DNA of 64,000 nucleotides from Planctomycetota bacterium. Lineage in GTDB: Bacteria > Planctomycetota > JAMOSO01. Below are positions 27,747 through 37,070 of this stretch, piece after piece. The notes under the pieces were generated by a model. That model saw only the letters and a list, made by a program, of their open reading frames with translations, did not search any database and was not told where the DNA came from. Where the stretch lies: the NCBI GenBank assembly GCA_027063065.1, contig JAMOSO010000001.1, positions 13,220-77,219 on the forward strand. Direction: 5' to 3'. The stretch's first letter is position 1; every line of letters starts with the position of its first letter. Both the position numbers and the translations under genes were made by a program.

Positions 27747-28625
27747 GTGGCTGATTTTTCTGAAATAACCAAACAATTTAAAGAGAGTCAATCAGGCAAA
27801 AACAAACCAGCTCAGGGGCGTATTGCCGCTAAAGTGGCAAAGTTTAAACAGGATAAAATTGCTTCTGAATTTAAATTGGTTGAACTTAGTTCTATTGCAC
27901 CCGATCCTAATCAGCCTAGGCGTATTAAGGATACCAAGAGTCGTGATTTAAAGTCCTTAGCTAAAACAATTAAAGAAAAAGGTGTTTTAGAACCTTTGCT
28001 TGTGCGTGAAACAGCAACAGGGTTTTTGTTAGTAGCTGGTGAAAGGCGTTATTGGGCTAGCCATATAGCTAAATTACGTGCTGTGCCTGTTAGGGTTGTG
28101 CATCTTAATAGCCAAGAAATAGCCGAGGTACAATTAATTGAAAATATTCAGCGTAAGGATTTAAATCCATTAGAGCGTGCGAGAGGGTTAAAAAATATTG
28201 CCGATTCTGGAGGTAGCACAAAAGATATTTATAAACGAGTAGCAATTTCTCGCTCTTTATATTATGCGTTACTTTCTTTATTAAATTTACCAGAAGAAAT
28301 ACAGGATAAAATAGATCAAAGCTATGCTAACGAAAATGAGGGTATACCCCTTAGAGAATTAATTGAATTGGCAAAGATTAAAGACATTAATAAATTAAAA
28401 TCAGCTTTTGAAGATTTAGATAGTGGCACTAGTTTAATAGAAGAACGACAAAAAAATAATCCTAAAGCATCAACTATTGCTAAAAATAAAGTTAAAGATT
28501 TTCAAAGAGTCTCTAATAAACAAGGGGTTGAAATATTATTGCGTATTCCAGCAGAGATGAAACCAAATGAGCTAGATTTAGAAGATATTGATGCGTTGTG
28601 GCAAGAGGTGTTAAATAAATTATGA
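27747..28625 (+). CDS. parB: Partition protein ParB/Spo0J
   Basis: DNA-binding CTPase of the ParB family, 292 residues. The ParB N-terminal domain includes LSSIAPDPNQPRR, the GERR motif (98-101) that binds CTP and the ENIQRKDLNPLE box (132-143). A helix-turn-helix follows (STKDIYKRVAISRSLYYALL), which should recognise parS. It starts with GTG after an AGGAGG ribosome-binding site. The C-terminal part is basic and ends in an acidic helix, likely for dimerisation. Its stop overlaps the yejA-like start by four bases, which is unusual for par operons and suggests read-through into the transporter genes. Confidence 0.95.
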   Translation: MADFSEITKQFKESQSGKNKPAQGRIAAKVAKFKQDKIASEFKLVELSSIAPDPNQPRRIKDTKSRDLKSLAKTIKEKGVLEPLLVRETATGFLLVAGERRYWASHIAKLRAVPVRVVHLNSQEIAEVQLIENIQRKDLNPLERARGLKNIADSGGSTKDIYKRVAISRSLYYALLSLLNLPEEIQDKIDQSYANENEGIPLRELIELAKIKDINKLKSAFEDLDSGTSLIEERQKNNPKASTIAKNKVKDFQRVSNKQGVEILLRIPAEMKPNELDLEDIDALWQEVLNKL

Positions 28626-30409
28626 TTATAAAATGGTGTAAAAATATTAAATCTTTAATTGTTTTGTTGCTAATAAGTAACGTGGCACTGGCACAAGATT
28701 TTCCTAGTAAAAACTGGCATGAATCAGTTGATGAACTTGCGTCAACAAATGCAATAAAGGGGGGGGCTTTATCGATATTTGCAGGTCAAAGTCCAAAAAG
28801 TTTTAATTATTATTTAGATACTAATTCATTGACGGCACAAATTTTTGGTTTTATGTTTGAAACTCTCTTAGGTGCTAACTCTGTTACTATGCACGATGAA
28901 CCAAATATTGCATCTAAATGGCAAATAAGCCCTGATAAGCTTACTTTTAAGTTTTGGATTGACCCCGCCGCAAAGTGGAGTGATGGACAACCCATTACTG
29001 CTAGTGATGTATTATTTACTTATGATACTATCTTAAATCCAAAAAATATGACAGGCCCACATAAGGTTGGCTTGGAAAGGTTTAAAAGGCCAGTAATTAT
29101 CAATGATAGTCAGATTGTCTTTACAGCAAAAACTATTCATTGGTCAAACTTATCAGTATTAGGTGGTTTACAAATTTTGCCCAAGCATATATTGGCAAAT
29201 AAGGATTTTAATAAAATTAATTTTGAGTTTCCCGTAGTGTCTGGCCCTTATAAATTGGGCACACATAATGAAACCATTAGTTTAACGATGGAACGTAATC
29301 AACAGTGGTGGGCTCAAAACAAAATGAGTAATCGTTATAAATATAATTTTGATAAATTGATATTTAAATTTTATGCTGATCGCAATAATGCTTTTGAAGC
29401 TTTTAAGAAGGGTGATATCGACTTATTTGCTGTATATACAGCAAAGCGTTGGGTTAAAGATGCTGTCGGCAAGAGTTTTGATAAAAATTGGATTATAAAA
29501 CAACGCATATATAATTTTAAACCAGTTGGGTTTCAGGGCTTTGCAATGAATATGCGTAGAGAACCGTTTAATAATTTAAAGCTTAGAAAGGCTTTGTCTT
29601 TGTTGTTAAATCGTGAAAAGATGAATACACAATTGATGTATTCGCAATATTTTATGTTAAATTCTTATTATCCTGATATTTATGATTTGAAACATAAAAA
29701 TTCCAACAAAAAAATCGTCTTTAATAAAAGTTTGGCGAGAAAATTATTAAAAGAAGCTGGTTGGGTGGTTAATCCAGCGACTGGATTACAAGAAAAGGAC
29801 AAAAAGCCTTTAGTGATTAAGTTTTTAACTAGAGACGCCAGTGCCAATCGTTTTTTAGCGATTTATCGGGAGGACTTAGCCGATGTTGGTATCCAATTAA
29901 AAATTATTCAAAAGGATTGGGCTTCATGGGCTAAAGATATGGATTCATATAATTTTGATATGACTTGGGCTGCTTGGGGGGCGGGTATTCGTAAAAATCC
30001 CGAGGCAATGTGGCATTCTAAAGAAATTAATCGTCCGTCTGGCATTAATATTACTGGGTTTAAAAATACGCAAGTAGATACGTTAATTAATAAACAAATG
30101 GGTATTTTTGATATGGATAAGCGTCATGAAATTTGTCGTCAAATAGATAAAATAGTATATTCGCAATATCCTTATGCGTTACTTTGGATGAATAGTTATA
30201 CGCGGTTATTGTATTGGAACAAATTTGGCACTCCTAAAACTGTTTTAAGTAAATATGGCGGTGAATCATCAGCGTATGTTTATTGGTGGTTTGATGAAGA
30301 TAATTTATTAGATTTAAAAGATGCTCAAGCAGATGATGAGGCTTTACCAGATATGCCTTTGGATGTGGTGTTTCCAATGTGCGCTAAAGATACGCTTAGC
30401 AATCGTTAG
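28622..30409 (+). CDS. yejA: Extracellular solute-binding protein family 5 (YejA-like)
   Basis: Periplasmic peptide-binding subunit of an ABC importer. It has a signal peptide (about residues 1-24, ending VALA before QDFP) and 595 residues, typical for YejA. SBP family 5 marks are FETLLGANSVTMHDEPNIASKW, FWIDPAAKWSDGQPITASDV and AFEAFKKGDIDLFAV. MRREPFNNLKLRKALSLLLN is the shared DppA/OppA signature. YejA homologues bind oligopeptides, including microcin C-like compounds in enterobacteria. It starts the yejABEF operon and overlaps the parB stop. Confidence 0.92.
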   Translation: MIIKWCKNIKSLIVLLLISNVALAQDFPSKNWHESVDELASTNAIKGGALSIFAGQSPKSFNYYLDTNSLTAQIFGFMFETLLGANSVTMHDEPNIASKWQISPDKLTFKFWIDPAAKWSDGQPITASDVLFTYDTILNPKNMTGPHKVGLERFKRPVIINDSQIVFTAKTIHWSNLSVLGGLQILPKHILANKDFNKINFEFPVVSGPYKLGTHNETISLTMERNQQWWAQNKMSNRYKYNFDKLIFKFYADRNNAFEAFKKGDIDLFAVYTAKRWVKDAVGKSFDKNWIIKQRIYNFKPVGFQGFAMNMRREPFNNLKLRKALSLLLNREKMNTQLMYSQYFMLNSYYPDIYDLKHKNSNKKIVFNKSLARKLLKEAGWVVNPATGLQEKDKKPLVIKFLTRDASANRFLAIYREDLADVGIQLKIIQKDWASWAKDMDSYNFDMTWAAWGAGIRKNPEAMWHSKEINRPSGINITGFKNTQVDTLINKQMGIFDMDKRHEICRQIDKIVYSQYPYALLWMNSYTRLLYWNKFGTPKTVLSKYGGESSAYVYWWFDEDNLLDLKDAQADDEALPDMPLDVVFPMCAKDTLSNR

Positions 30410-30436
30410 CCAGTAAGAATATTAATTGTTTAATTA

Positions 30437-31465
30437 ATGAATAGATTAGATTATTTATTGCGTAGAATATTTTTAATTATTCCTACATTTTTAGGTATAA
30501 CTTTTTTATGTTTTAGTATTTGCAGATTTGTACCAGGTGGGCCTGTTGAGCAGGCTTTGGCAAATATGCGAGGTGGCAATAATCCAAATAATGTTACAAT
30601 GCAAACTCAAATATCACAAGCGCAAATACAGCAGTTGCGCAAGCATTATGGGTTTGATAAGCCATTATTAATTGCATATAAAGATTGGTTATCTGATGGG
30701 ATTGGTATGAATACGCCAAGTTTTAAATTTCCAAATAAAACGGCTTGGCAGTTAATATCTAGTCGTTTTAATATCTCATTAATTTTTGGCATAACTGGAT
30801 TTATTTTAACATATTTAATTTGTATTCCATTGGGCATTATAAAAGCTTTAAAAAATGGCGGACGCTTTGATATGTTTTCTAGTTTAATTATATTTGTGGG
30901 TTATTCTATACCTAGTTTTGCATTTGGTATGTTGTTAAAAATGTTGTTTTGTGGAACTTCAGATAAGTTTTTTGATTTTTTTCCTGTGGCTGGGTTTACT
31001 TCAAGTAACTTTGAACAATTAAGTTGGTATGGTCAATTAGTAGATATTTCTATGCATATGGCGTTGCCAGTATTGTGTTATGTGATTGGCAATTTTGCAG
31101 TATTAACCATTTTAATGAAAAATTCTTTATTGGAAGAAATCAGTAAAGAATATATCCGTACGGTTTTAGCAAAAGGGGCTACATTAAACCGTGCGATTTG
31201 GTTTCACGCCTTGCGTAATGCTTTAATACCTTTAGCTACAGGTTTAGGATCTATTTTGACGTTGATGTTTTCGGGGGCAGTTTTAATTGAACAAGTATTT
31301 GAAATACCCGGAATGGGGCGCTTGTCTTTAGATGCTATAGTTAGCCGTGATTACCCTGTTTTTATGGGTATTTTAGCTTTAACTTCTATTTTAGGATTGC
31401 TTGGCCGAGTTCTTTCAGATGTGTTATATATGATTATTGACCCGCGAATAGATTTAGGTAAATAA
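30437..31465 (+). CDS. yejB: Peptide ABC transporter permease YejB
   Basis: Inner-membrane permease of the Opp/Dpp class, 342 residues with six predicted membrane segments. The N-terminus is LDYLLRRIFLIIPTFLGITFLCF; GFDKPLLIAYKDWL follows in the first loop. The EAA-like contact motif (EYIRTVLAKGATLNRAIWFHALRNALIP) couples it to the ATPase. VLIEQVFEIPGMGRLSLDAIVSRDYP is characteristic. Its last base overlaps the yejE start codon (TAATG), so the two permease genes are coupled. Confidence 0.95.
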   Translation: MNRLDYLLRRIFLIIPTFLGITFLCFSICRFVPGGPVEQALANMRGGNNPNNVTMQTQISQAQIQQLRKHYGFDKPLLIAYKDWLSDGIGMNTPSFKFPNKTAWQLISSRFNISLIFGITGFILTYLICIPLGIIKALKNGGRFDMFSSLIIFVGYSIPSFAFGMLLKMLFCGTSDKFFDFFPVAGFTSSNFEQLSWYGQLVDISMHMALPVLCYVIGNFAVLTILMKNSLLEEISKEYIRTVLAKGATLNRAIWFHALRNALIPLATGLGSILTLMFSGAVLIEQVFEIPGMGRLSLDAIVSRDYPVFMGILALTSILGLLGRVLSDVLYMIIDPRIDLGK

Positions 31466-33051
31466 TGATATCTGAATATGCTATCTTATGGCAAAGATTT
31501 AAAAAAATTAAACGCGCATATTGGTCGTTATTATTTTTGTCAATTGCGTATTTATTGTCATTGGGTGCCGAAATATTTTGTAGCAATATCCCCTTAACAA
31601 TGCGATTTGATAATCAGCGTATTTACCCTGTGTTATCACATTATTTTGAATCGTTTTATTATACAGAAGATTATTTTTTACATAATAATCGTCAGACGCG
31701 ACCTAATTATAAATATATTATTAATTCTCAAGAGTTTAGATCTAATCCTAATAATAGTGTATTAATGCCGTTAATACCTTATGACCCATTAGAAAGTATG
31801 AGTGTAGATGCATTAAAAGATATGCAAAATGTAGAAGTACGTTTAGTGCCAACATCGACTAATGCCTCTGTTGATATTAATGGTGCTGGCATTGTTAAAC
31901 GCTCTAAAGGTTTGCAGTCTATTTTAAGTATCGATGATAGTTTTGTGGTTGGAAAAAAAATTACTGATTTTTTTGATTTCAATGCAGATTTAAAAAATGC
32001 AATTGATAATCGTTTTAAAAATAAAAATAGTAATTTATTTTCTTCTGTAATTCACAAACAAGGTATAACAATTGTAATTACCTTACGCAAGTATAGAGCA
32101 CATTTAAATGCTCCATCTAAATTGCGCTTAAAATTGAAACTAAAACAAGTTAATGCTAAAGAAGTTAAAATGCTGTTTAATGCTAATAAAGAATTAATTA
32201 ATGCAAAAGGCAAATGGCAACAAATAGAAGCTAAATTTAAAAAGCAGATATTACATGCGGTTGAAATGAGTAAAACCAATAATATTAATCCGTTTATAGT
32301 TAATATTAATCATACACGTTTTAGAGTGTATGTAAGACAATTAGGCATTGTTTTTCCTATGGCGCCTAATAAATATCATTGGTTGGGTTTGGATGATACT
32401 GGTCGAGATGTTTTTGCCAGAGTGTTGTATGGGTTTAGAACTTCTATGACTTTTGCAATTATTTTAGTTATATTTTCTATGGGTCTGGGGGTTGTAATTG
32501 GTGCGATTCAAGGCTATTTTGGTGGAATAATTGATATAGTAGCCCAGCGTTTAACTGAAATTTGGGAGTCATTGCCTTTTTTGTATGTGATGATTTTTAT
32601 GGGTGCAGTATATGGGCAAAGTTTTATTTTGTTACTATTTTGTTATGCTATTTTTAATTGGATAGGCATTTCATATTATATGCGAGCAGAATTTTTGCGT
32701 TTACGTAGTCTACCATTTGTGGAATCTGCAAAAACTTTAGGTTTGCCAACTTGGCGCATAATATTTTTACATATTTTACCAAATGCTCTGGTGCCTATTG
32801 TTACTTTTTTTCCGTTTTCATTGGTTTCAGCTATTGGTTCATTGACAGCGTTGGACTATTTAGGTTTTGGTCTACCTGTGCCAACGCCAAGTTGGGGTGA
32901 ACTATTTAAACAGGCACAAAATGATCCAAGTGCATGGTGGTTAATTTTGTATCCATTTTTAGCGTTATTTGTTGTTATTCTCTTGGGTGTTTTTATTGGC
33001 GAAGGCGCTAGAGCTGCTTTTGATCCTAAGCGTGAAAGTAAAGTACAATGA
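31465..33051 (+). CDS. yejE: Peptide ABC transporter permease YejE with a large extra periplasmic region
   Basis: Second permease of the YejABEF importer. The C-terminal half is canonical: HWLGLDDTGRDVFARVLYGFRTSMTF, five membrane segments, the EAA loop (LRLRSLPFVESAKTLGLPTWRIIFLHILPNA) and GFGLPVPTPSWGELFKQAQ. The length of 528 is well above the roughly 340 of E. coli YejE. The excess is a stretch at about residues 112-285 between the first membrane segment and the core. It is rich in Lys and Asn and contains RLKLKLKQVNAKEVKMLF and KQGITIVITLRKY. This region is not one I recognise. Its stop overlaps yejF by four bases. Confidence 0.92.
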   Translation: MISEYAILWQRFKKIKRAYWSLLFLSIAYLLSLGAEIFCSNIPLTMRFDNQRIYPVLSHYFESFYYTEDYFLHNNRQTRPNYKYIINSQEFRSNPNNSVLMPLIPYDPLESMSVDALKDMQNVEVRLVPTSTNASVDINGAGIVKRSKGLQSILSIDDSFVVGKKITDFFDFNADLKNAIDNRFKNKNSNLFSSVIHKQGITIVITLRKYRAHLNAPSKLRLKLKLKQVNAKEVKMLFNANKELINAKGKWQQIEAKFKKQILHAVEMSKTNNINPFIVNINHTRFRVYVRQLGIVFPMAPNKYHWLGLDDTGRDVFARVLYGFRTSMTFAIILVIFSMGLGVVIGAIQGYFGGIIDIVAQRLTEIWESLPFLYVMIFMGAVYGQSFILLLFCYAIFNWIGISYYMRAEFLRLRSLPFVESAKTLGLPTWRIIFLHILPNALVPIVTFFPFSLVSAIGSLTALDYLGFGLPVPTPSWGELFKQAQNDPSAWWLILYPFLALFVVILLGVFIGEGARAAFDPKRESKVQ

Positions 33052-34658
33052 CAAAAAAATTGCTTTCTATACATAATTTAACAATTTCATTTCCTTCGTC
33101 TAAAGGCAGGGTAGAAGTGGTGAAGGGGTTAAATTTAAATATTAATAAGGGTCAGATAGTTGGCTTGGCTGGCGAGTCAGGATCTGGCAAAAGTGTAACA
33201 GCTATGTCAATATTACGCTTAAATCCATCTCCACCAGCTAAGGTAGAAAGCGGCAGTATAAAATTTTTAGGTAGTGATTTGTTAACTATGCCCTTAGGTG
33301 ATTTGCAAAAATTGCGCGGTCAGGATATTTCAGTTATTTTTCAAGAACCAATGACGGCTTTATCACCTTTGCATAGCATAGGCAGTCAATTGGTAGAAAC
33401 TTTACAATTACATCAAAATATTAATAAATCAAAAGCATTAAAAATTGCAATGCATTGGTTGCAAAAGGTAGAGATTCCAGATGTAGCAAATAAAATTAAA
33501 GCATATCCTTTTGAATTGTCGGGAGGTCAACGTCAGAGGGTTATGATTGCAATGGCTTTAATGTTAGCTCCAAAGTTAATTATTGCCGATGAACCAACCA
33601 CCGCTTTAGATGTAACGATACAAAAACAGATTTTTAAATTAATGTTAGATTTAAAAAATGCAGACACAGCCATGTTATTTATCACACATGATATGGGGGT
33701 AATATGGCAAATGTGCGATAGGGTTGCGGTGATGCAAAATGGTTATGTAGTTGAAGAGGGGGCGGTAAAGCAATTACTTACGCATCCAAAGCACGCATAT
33801 ACACAACAGCTAATCAAATCTGTACCTCGATTAAATACAAACGATAAACATATTAGCCAATCGCCAAAAGAGGTTTTATTGCAAGTGCAAGATTTGCATA
33901 CTTGGTATCCTATCAAACAAGGTATCTTTGCCAAAACAGTTGATTATGTAAAAGCAGTAAATGGAGTAAGTTTTGATATTAGGCAGGGTGAAACTTTAGC
34001 GTTAGTAGGTGAGTCGGGCTGTGGCAAAACTACTTTAGGCAGAACTTTAATGGGTTTAGAGGTGGCTAAAGCAGGTGCCATAAATTTTGCCGAAGTTGAT
34101 TTATTAAAACACAATTTAAAACATACACGTCAAATGCGTCAATCAATGCAGATGGTTTTTCAAGATCCATATTCTGCGTTAAACCCTAAAATGAGAATTT
34201 GTGATATTATTACAGAAGCGCTTGTGGTGCATAATATAATCACAGCAAATCAGCGATGGGTGCGAGCCACAGAGTTGCTTGATGAAGTGGGCTTATCTTC
34301 TAAAATTTTAAATCGTTATCCGCATGAATTTTCAGGAGGCCAACGTCAGCGTATATGTATTGCACGGGCGTTAGGTTTAAAGCCTAAATTAATAATTTTG
34401 GATGAATCCTTATCAGCTTTGGATGTATCTATACAAGCTAAGGTTATCGAGTTATTACAAGAACTCAAACAACGACATAGGTTATCGTATTTATTTATTT
34501 CTCATGATTTAAGTGTAGTATCGCAAATTTCAGATCGCATAGCAGTAATGCAAAAAGGCAAAATTGTTGAAATAGGATTGCCATCACAAATTATTGCTAA
34601 CCCGCAAAATAGTTATACCCAAACATTAATATCTGCTATTCCAGTTTTAGGTAGTTAA
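33048..34658 (+). CDS. yejF: Peptide ABC transporter ATPase YejF (two fused ATP-binding domains)
   Basis: Energising subunit of the importer, 536 residues. Two full nucleotide-binding domains are fused, as in E. coli YejF. Walker A motifs are GESGSGKS near residue 43 and GESGCGKTT near residue 322. Both signature sequences are present (LSGGQRQRVMIA and FSGGQRQRICIA), as are Walker B regions (LIIADEPTTALD and LIILDESLSALD). The second Walker B has Glu-Ser, which keeps the catalytic Glu. It ends the operon; a tiny ORF and a terminator follow. Confidence 0.96.
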   Translation: MTKKLLSIHNLTISFPSSKGRVEVVKGLNLNINKGQIVGLAGESGSGKSVTAMSILRLNPSPPAKVESGSIKFLGSDLLTMPLGDLQKLRGQDISVIFQEPMTALSPLHSIGSQLVETLQLHQNINKSKALKIAMHWLQKVEIPDVANKIKAYPFELSGGQRQRVMIAMALMLAPKLIIADEPTTALDVTIQKQIFKLMLDLKNADTAMLFITHDMGVIWQMCDRVAVMQNGYVVEEGAVKQLLTHPKHAYTQQLIKSVPRLNTNDKHISQSPKEVLLQVQDLHTWYPIKQGIFAKTVDYVKAVNGVSFDIRQGETLALVGESGCGKTTLGRTLMGLEVAKAGAINFAEVDLLKHNLKHTRQMRQSMQMVFQDPYSALNPKMRICDIITEALVVHNIITANQRWVRATELLDEVGLSSKILNRYPHEFSGGQRQRICIARALGLKPKLIILDESLSALDVSIQAKVIELLQELKQRHRLSYLFISHDLSVVSQISDRIAVMQKGKIVEIGLPSQIIANPQNSYTQTLISAIPVLGS

Positions 34659-34733
34659 ATGATTTTAAAACAATTGCGTATGTTAGGCTTAGTGGCCTGT
34701 AGTTTTGTGTTTATAATAGTAAGTGGTGCATAA
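34659..34733 (+). CDS. Possible 24-residue lipoprotein-like peptide
   Basis: The ATG follows the yejF stop directly (TAAATG). The predicted peptide is MILKQLRMLGLVACSFVFII followed by VSGA. It has a basic start, a hydrophobic run and LVAC, which resembles a lipobox, as in small entericidin-type lipoproteins. There is no separate ribosome-binding site beyond the yejF end. It may be a short leaderless gene, a remnant, or chance. Confidence 0.3.
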   Translation: MILKQLRMLGLVACSFVFIIVSGA

Positions 34734-35092
34734 CTGTATGCTGTTACAATATGATTGGTAAAGCCAAAAAAATATACAAAGTGTGGAGAGATAATTGGTA
34801 ACAATAATTGTTGCAAGTCACAGACTATGCATAAAATGAAGAATAAGTAATAAAAATCTATAATCTATTATGTCAAAAGCTATATTTGTTATTTGCATAA
34901 CAGATATAGCTTTTATTATGTACGGATAATATGTATTGGGTTTAATGGGTGATAATAGATTTAAGTATATTTGCCTGTATTATTGTTTATTATATATTAT
35001 TCAGCTATTTAATTTGTTTTGATTAGATAGTTTTAGATCATATTTTCAAAAATGATGGATTAAGTAATGCTTAATAGTGGCAAGGAATAGCA
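34734..35092. other. 359-base intergenic region with terminator, otherwise featureless
   Basis: Between the yej operon and the polysaccharide cluster. Apart from the hairpin at 34875-34914 I see no gene or RNA. It is clearly G-rich over C on the plus strand (53 G to 21 C in 34741-34860 and 34921-35090), supporting leading-strand status. No ribosome-binding site or promoter of note except weak AT-rich boxes before 35093. Confidence 0.6.
34875..34920 (+). terminator. Terminator of the yejABEF transcript
   Basis: AAAAGCTATATTTGTTAT (34875-34892) and ATAACAGATATAGCTTTT (34897-34914) form an 18-base stem with one G-U and a four-base loop, ending in TTTTATTA. Long AT-rich stems with A-run and T-run edges work in both directions, so it also shields the yej genes from the other side. 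Confidence 0.88.
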
Positions 35093-35929
35093 ATGAAAAT
35101 CTCAATAATTTGTCCTGTGCTTAATGGGGAAAAATATATTCAACAAATGTTTGATGGATTTCAAAATCAAGATAGATTTGCATATGAGCTAATTATAATG
35201 GATGGCGGTTCTACTGATAATACAGTAAATATTATAAAGCAAAATTTACATTTAGTTGATATCTGGCAGTCTCAAAAGGATGGAGGTCAAGCTATAGCTT
35301 TAAATAATGGCTTTCAATTAGCTACTGGTGATATATATACTTGGTTAAATGCAGACGAATCTTATGTGCCAAATATTTTATCAGATATTATTAGTATATT
35401 TGAGGAACAAGATTTGGATTTTGTTTATGGGGATAGATTAGTTATAGATGAAAACACAAAAACAGAATATATACGCAAGTGGCCACCTTTGCATCCGTTT
35501 GCTCAAATAGTATATAGAGGTATACCTATGCCATCAGAGGCGTCTTTTTGGTGTAAAGAATTACATTTTAAAACAGGGCAATTAAATATTATAGATTATA
35601 ATCATTTATGTATGGATGATGATTGGTTTTTGAGAATGGCTGGATTTATTAAAAAATGGAAAAAAATAAACCATCCAATTGCTAAATTTGTAGAGCATAA
35701 CGATAGAAAAACATTAGTGGCAGAGACAAGTGAGGATTTTACAAAAATGGTTTCTCAATTGCGAAGACGTGGCATAGAAGAATATAACATATCAAAGTTG
35801 CAGTGGTTTTTAGGAGCATTTATTGCGGCTTGTAAATCACGCTATTATGAAAGGCGTTTAGACCTTCCTAATTTAGATGTTTTCTGGCGTTTTTATCAAA
35901 CTTGTTTTAATGTCAAACACAAAGCCTAA
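35093..35929 (+). CDS. Glycosyltransferase family 2
   Basis: GT-A fold sugar transferase of 278 residues. The start ISIICPVLNGEKYIQQMFDG, the IIMDGGSTDNTVNIIK nucleotide-binding motif and WLNADESYVPN as the acidic metal site (NAD instead of DAD) show the family, close to WcaA-type proteins. The WCKELHF and CMDDDWFLRMAGF regions complete the catalytic half. It begins a polysaccharide cluster, and its final codons overlap the next transferase gene by 20 bases. Donor and acceptor cannot be predicted. Confidence 0.9.
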   Translation: MKISIICPVLNGEKYIQQMFDGFQNQDRFAYELIIMDGGSTDNTVNIIKQNLHLVDIWQSQKDGGQAIALNNGFQLATGDIYTWLNADESYVPNILSDIISIFEEQDLDFVYGDRLVIDENTKTEYIRKWPPLHPFAQIVYRGIPMPSEASFWCKELHFKTGQLNIIDYNHLCMDDDWFLRMAGFIKKWKKINHPIAKFVEHNDRKTLVAETSEDFTKMVSQLRRRGIEEYNISKLQWFLGAFIAACKSRYYERRLDLPNLDVFWRFYQTCFNVKHKA

Positions 35930-37055
35930 AAAATTAACGGTTGTCATTCCTACAATGAATATGGGTGGATGTGAAAAAAATCTATCACTTTTGTTGCCAG
36001 AATTATCTCATAAATTTGATTGCACTTTGATTTGTCACGAACATAAGCAGTCTTATTCAATCCCCAAAAATATTAAATATGTTTGTTTGAATATAGTTAG
36101 AAAAAATTATTTTTTAAATAATATTATTAGAAATATATGCTTAATAAAGCAATTACGCAACTGTATTAAATTAAGCGATCCATCTGTGATTTTATCTTTT
36201 TTGGATTTAAATAATGTGCTTGTGTTTGTGGCTACTCGGTTTTTGTCCGTTCCATTAATTTGCGCTGAACATACAATTAATCATAACTTTTTTTTCAAAA
36301 ATAAAAATTTAATTGGTAAAGCGTGGTTATTAAAAAGTTTGTTACATTTTACATATAATAAAGTTGACGCTTTAATTGTTATTTCTCAAACAATGGCAAA
36401 GTATCTGAAAACAGATTTAAATATAATAACAAAGACTAAAATTATTTATAATGGTTTTGATTTGCCAGATATTGCCGATGTAAAAAGACCATTAGAATAT
36501 AAAGGTATAAAGGGTAAAATTTTGGTTTCTGTCGGCAGGCTTGATGATAATAAAAATCAAATCTATCAACTGAAGTTAATGCAAATATTAAATAAACAAA
36601 TTTCAGATATACATTTATTTATTTTAGGTGATGGTGAAAATTTTGCTTTATTAAGTAAAAAAATTGTTGAATTAAATTTAGTTGATAATGTTCATTTGTT
36701 GGGATGGCAAGTAAATATATATCCTTATATTAAATATGCAGATGCGCTGGTGCACACTTCTTTTTTTGAGTCATTTGGAAATGTAATAGTAGAAGCTTTG
36801 GCTTTTGAAACGCCAGTGGTTTGTTCTTTTGTGGATGATGTGCAGATGGAAATTACCAATTCTAAACTGTTGTGCTTAATCAAAAATATAAATACTGATA
36901 ATATGGTAAGTGAAATTAAATTGGCTTTAAGTATTAAAGAAAATCAAAATAACATAGTTGAATTAAAAAAAGTTGCAAATGAAGTACGTCAAAAGTTTTC
37001 AAGTAAAGTTATGATTAAGTCTTACTGTTCCGTAGTTAATAGTGATCAAATATAA
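35910..37055 (+). CDS. Glycosyltransferase family 4
   Basis: GT-B fold transferase with MNMGGCEKNLSLLLPELS at the N-terminus and the donor-binding FESFGNVIVEALAFETPVV at the C-terminus (E-x7-E pattern). VSVGRLDDNKNQIYQLKLMQ marks the domain boundary. I chose the ATG at 35910, which gives 381 residues and the shortest sensible leader; a longer frame starts at 35877 inside the upstream gene. It is the last plus-strand gene before the strand switch at 37 kb. Confidence 0.9.
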   Translation: MSNTKPKKLTVVIPTMNMGGCEKNLSLLLPELSHKFDCTLICHEHKQSYSIPKNIKYVCLNIVRKNYFLNNIIRNICLIKQLRNCIKLSDPSVILSFLDLNNVLVFVATRFLSVPLICAEHTINHNFFFKNKNLIGKAWLLKSLLHFTYNKVDALIVISQTMAKYLKTDLNIITKTKIIYNGFDLPDIADVKRPLEYKGIKGKILVSVGRLDDNKNQIYQLKLMQILNKQISDIHLFILGDGENFALLSKKIVELNLVDNVHLLGWQVNIYPYIKYADALVHTSFFESFGNVIVEALAFETPVVCSFVDDVQMEITNSKLLCLIKNINTDNMVSEIKLALSIKENQNNIVELKKVANEVRQKFSSKVMIKSYCSVVNSDQI

Positions 37056-37070
37056 CATATATTTATGTTA
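37053..37070. terminator. Weak AT-rich hairpin between convergent genes
   Basis: TAACATA (37053-37059) and TATGTTA (37064-37070) pair around a four-base loop between the ends of the GT4 gene and the FkbM gene. The FkbM stop codon lies in the structure. The stem is short and AT-only, so termination is uncertain. Confidence 0.35.
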
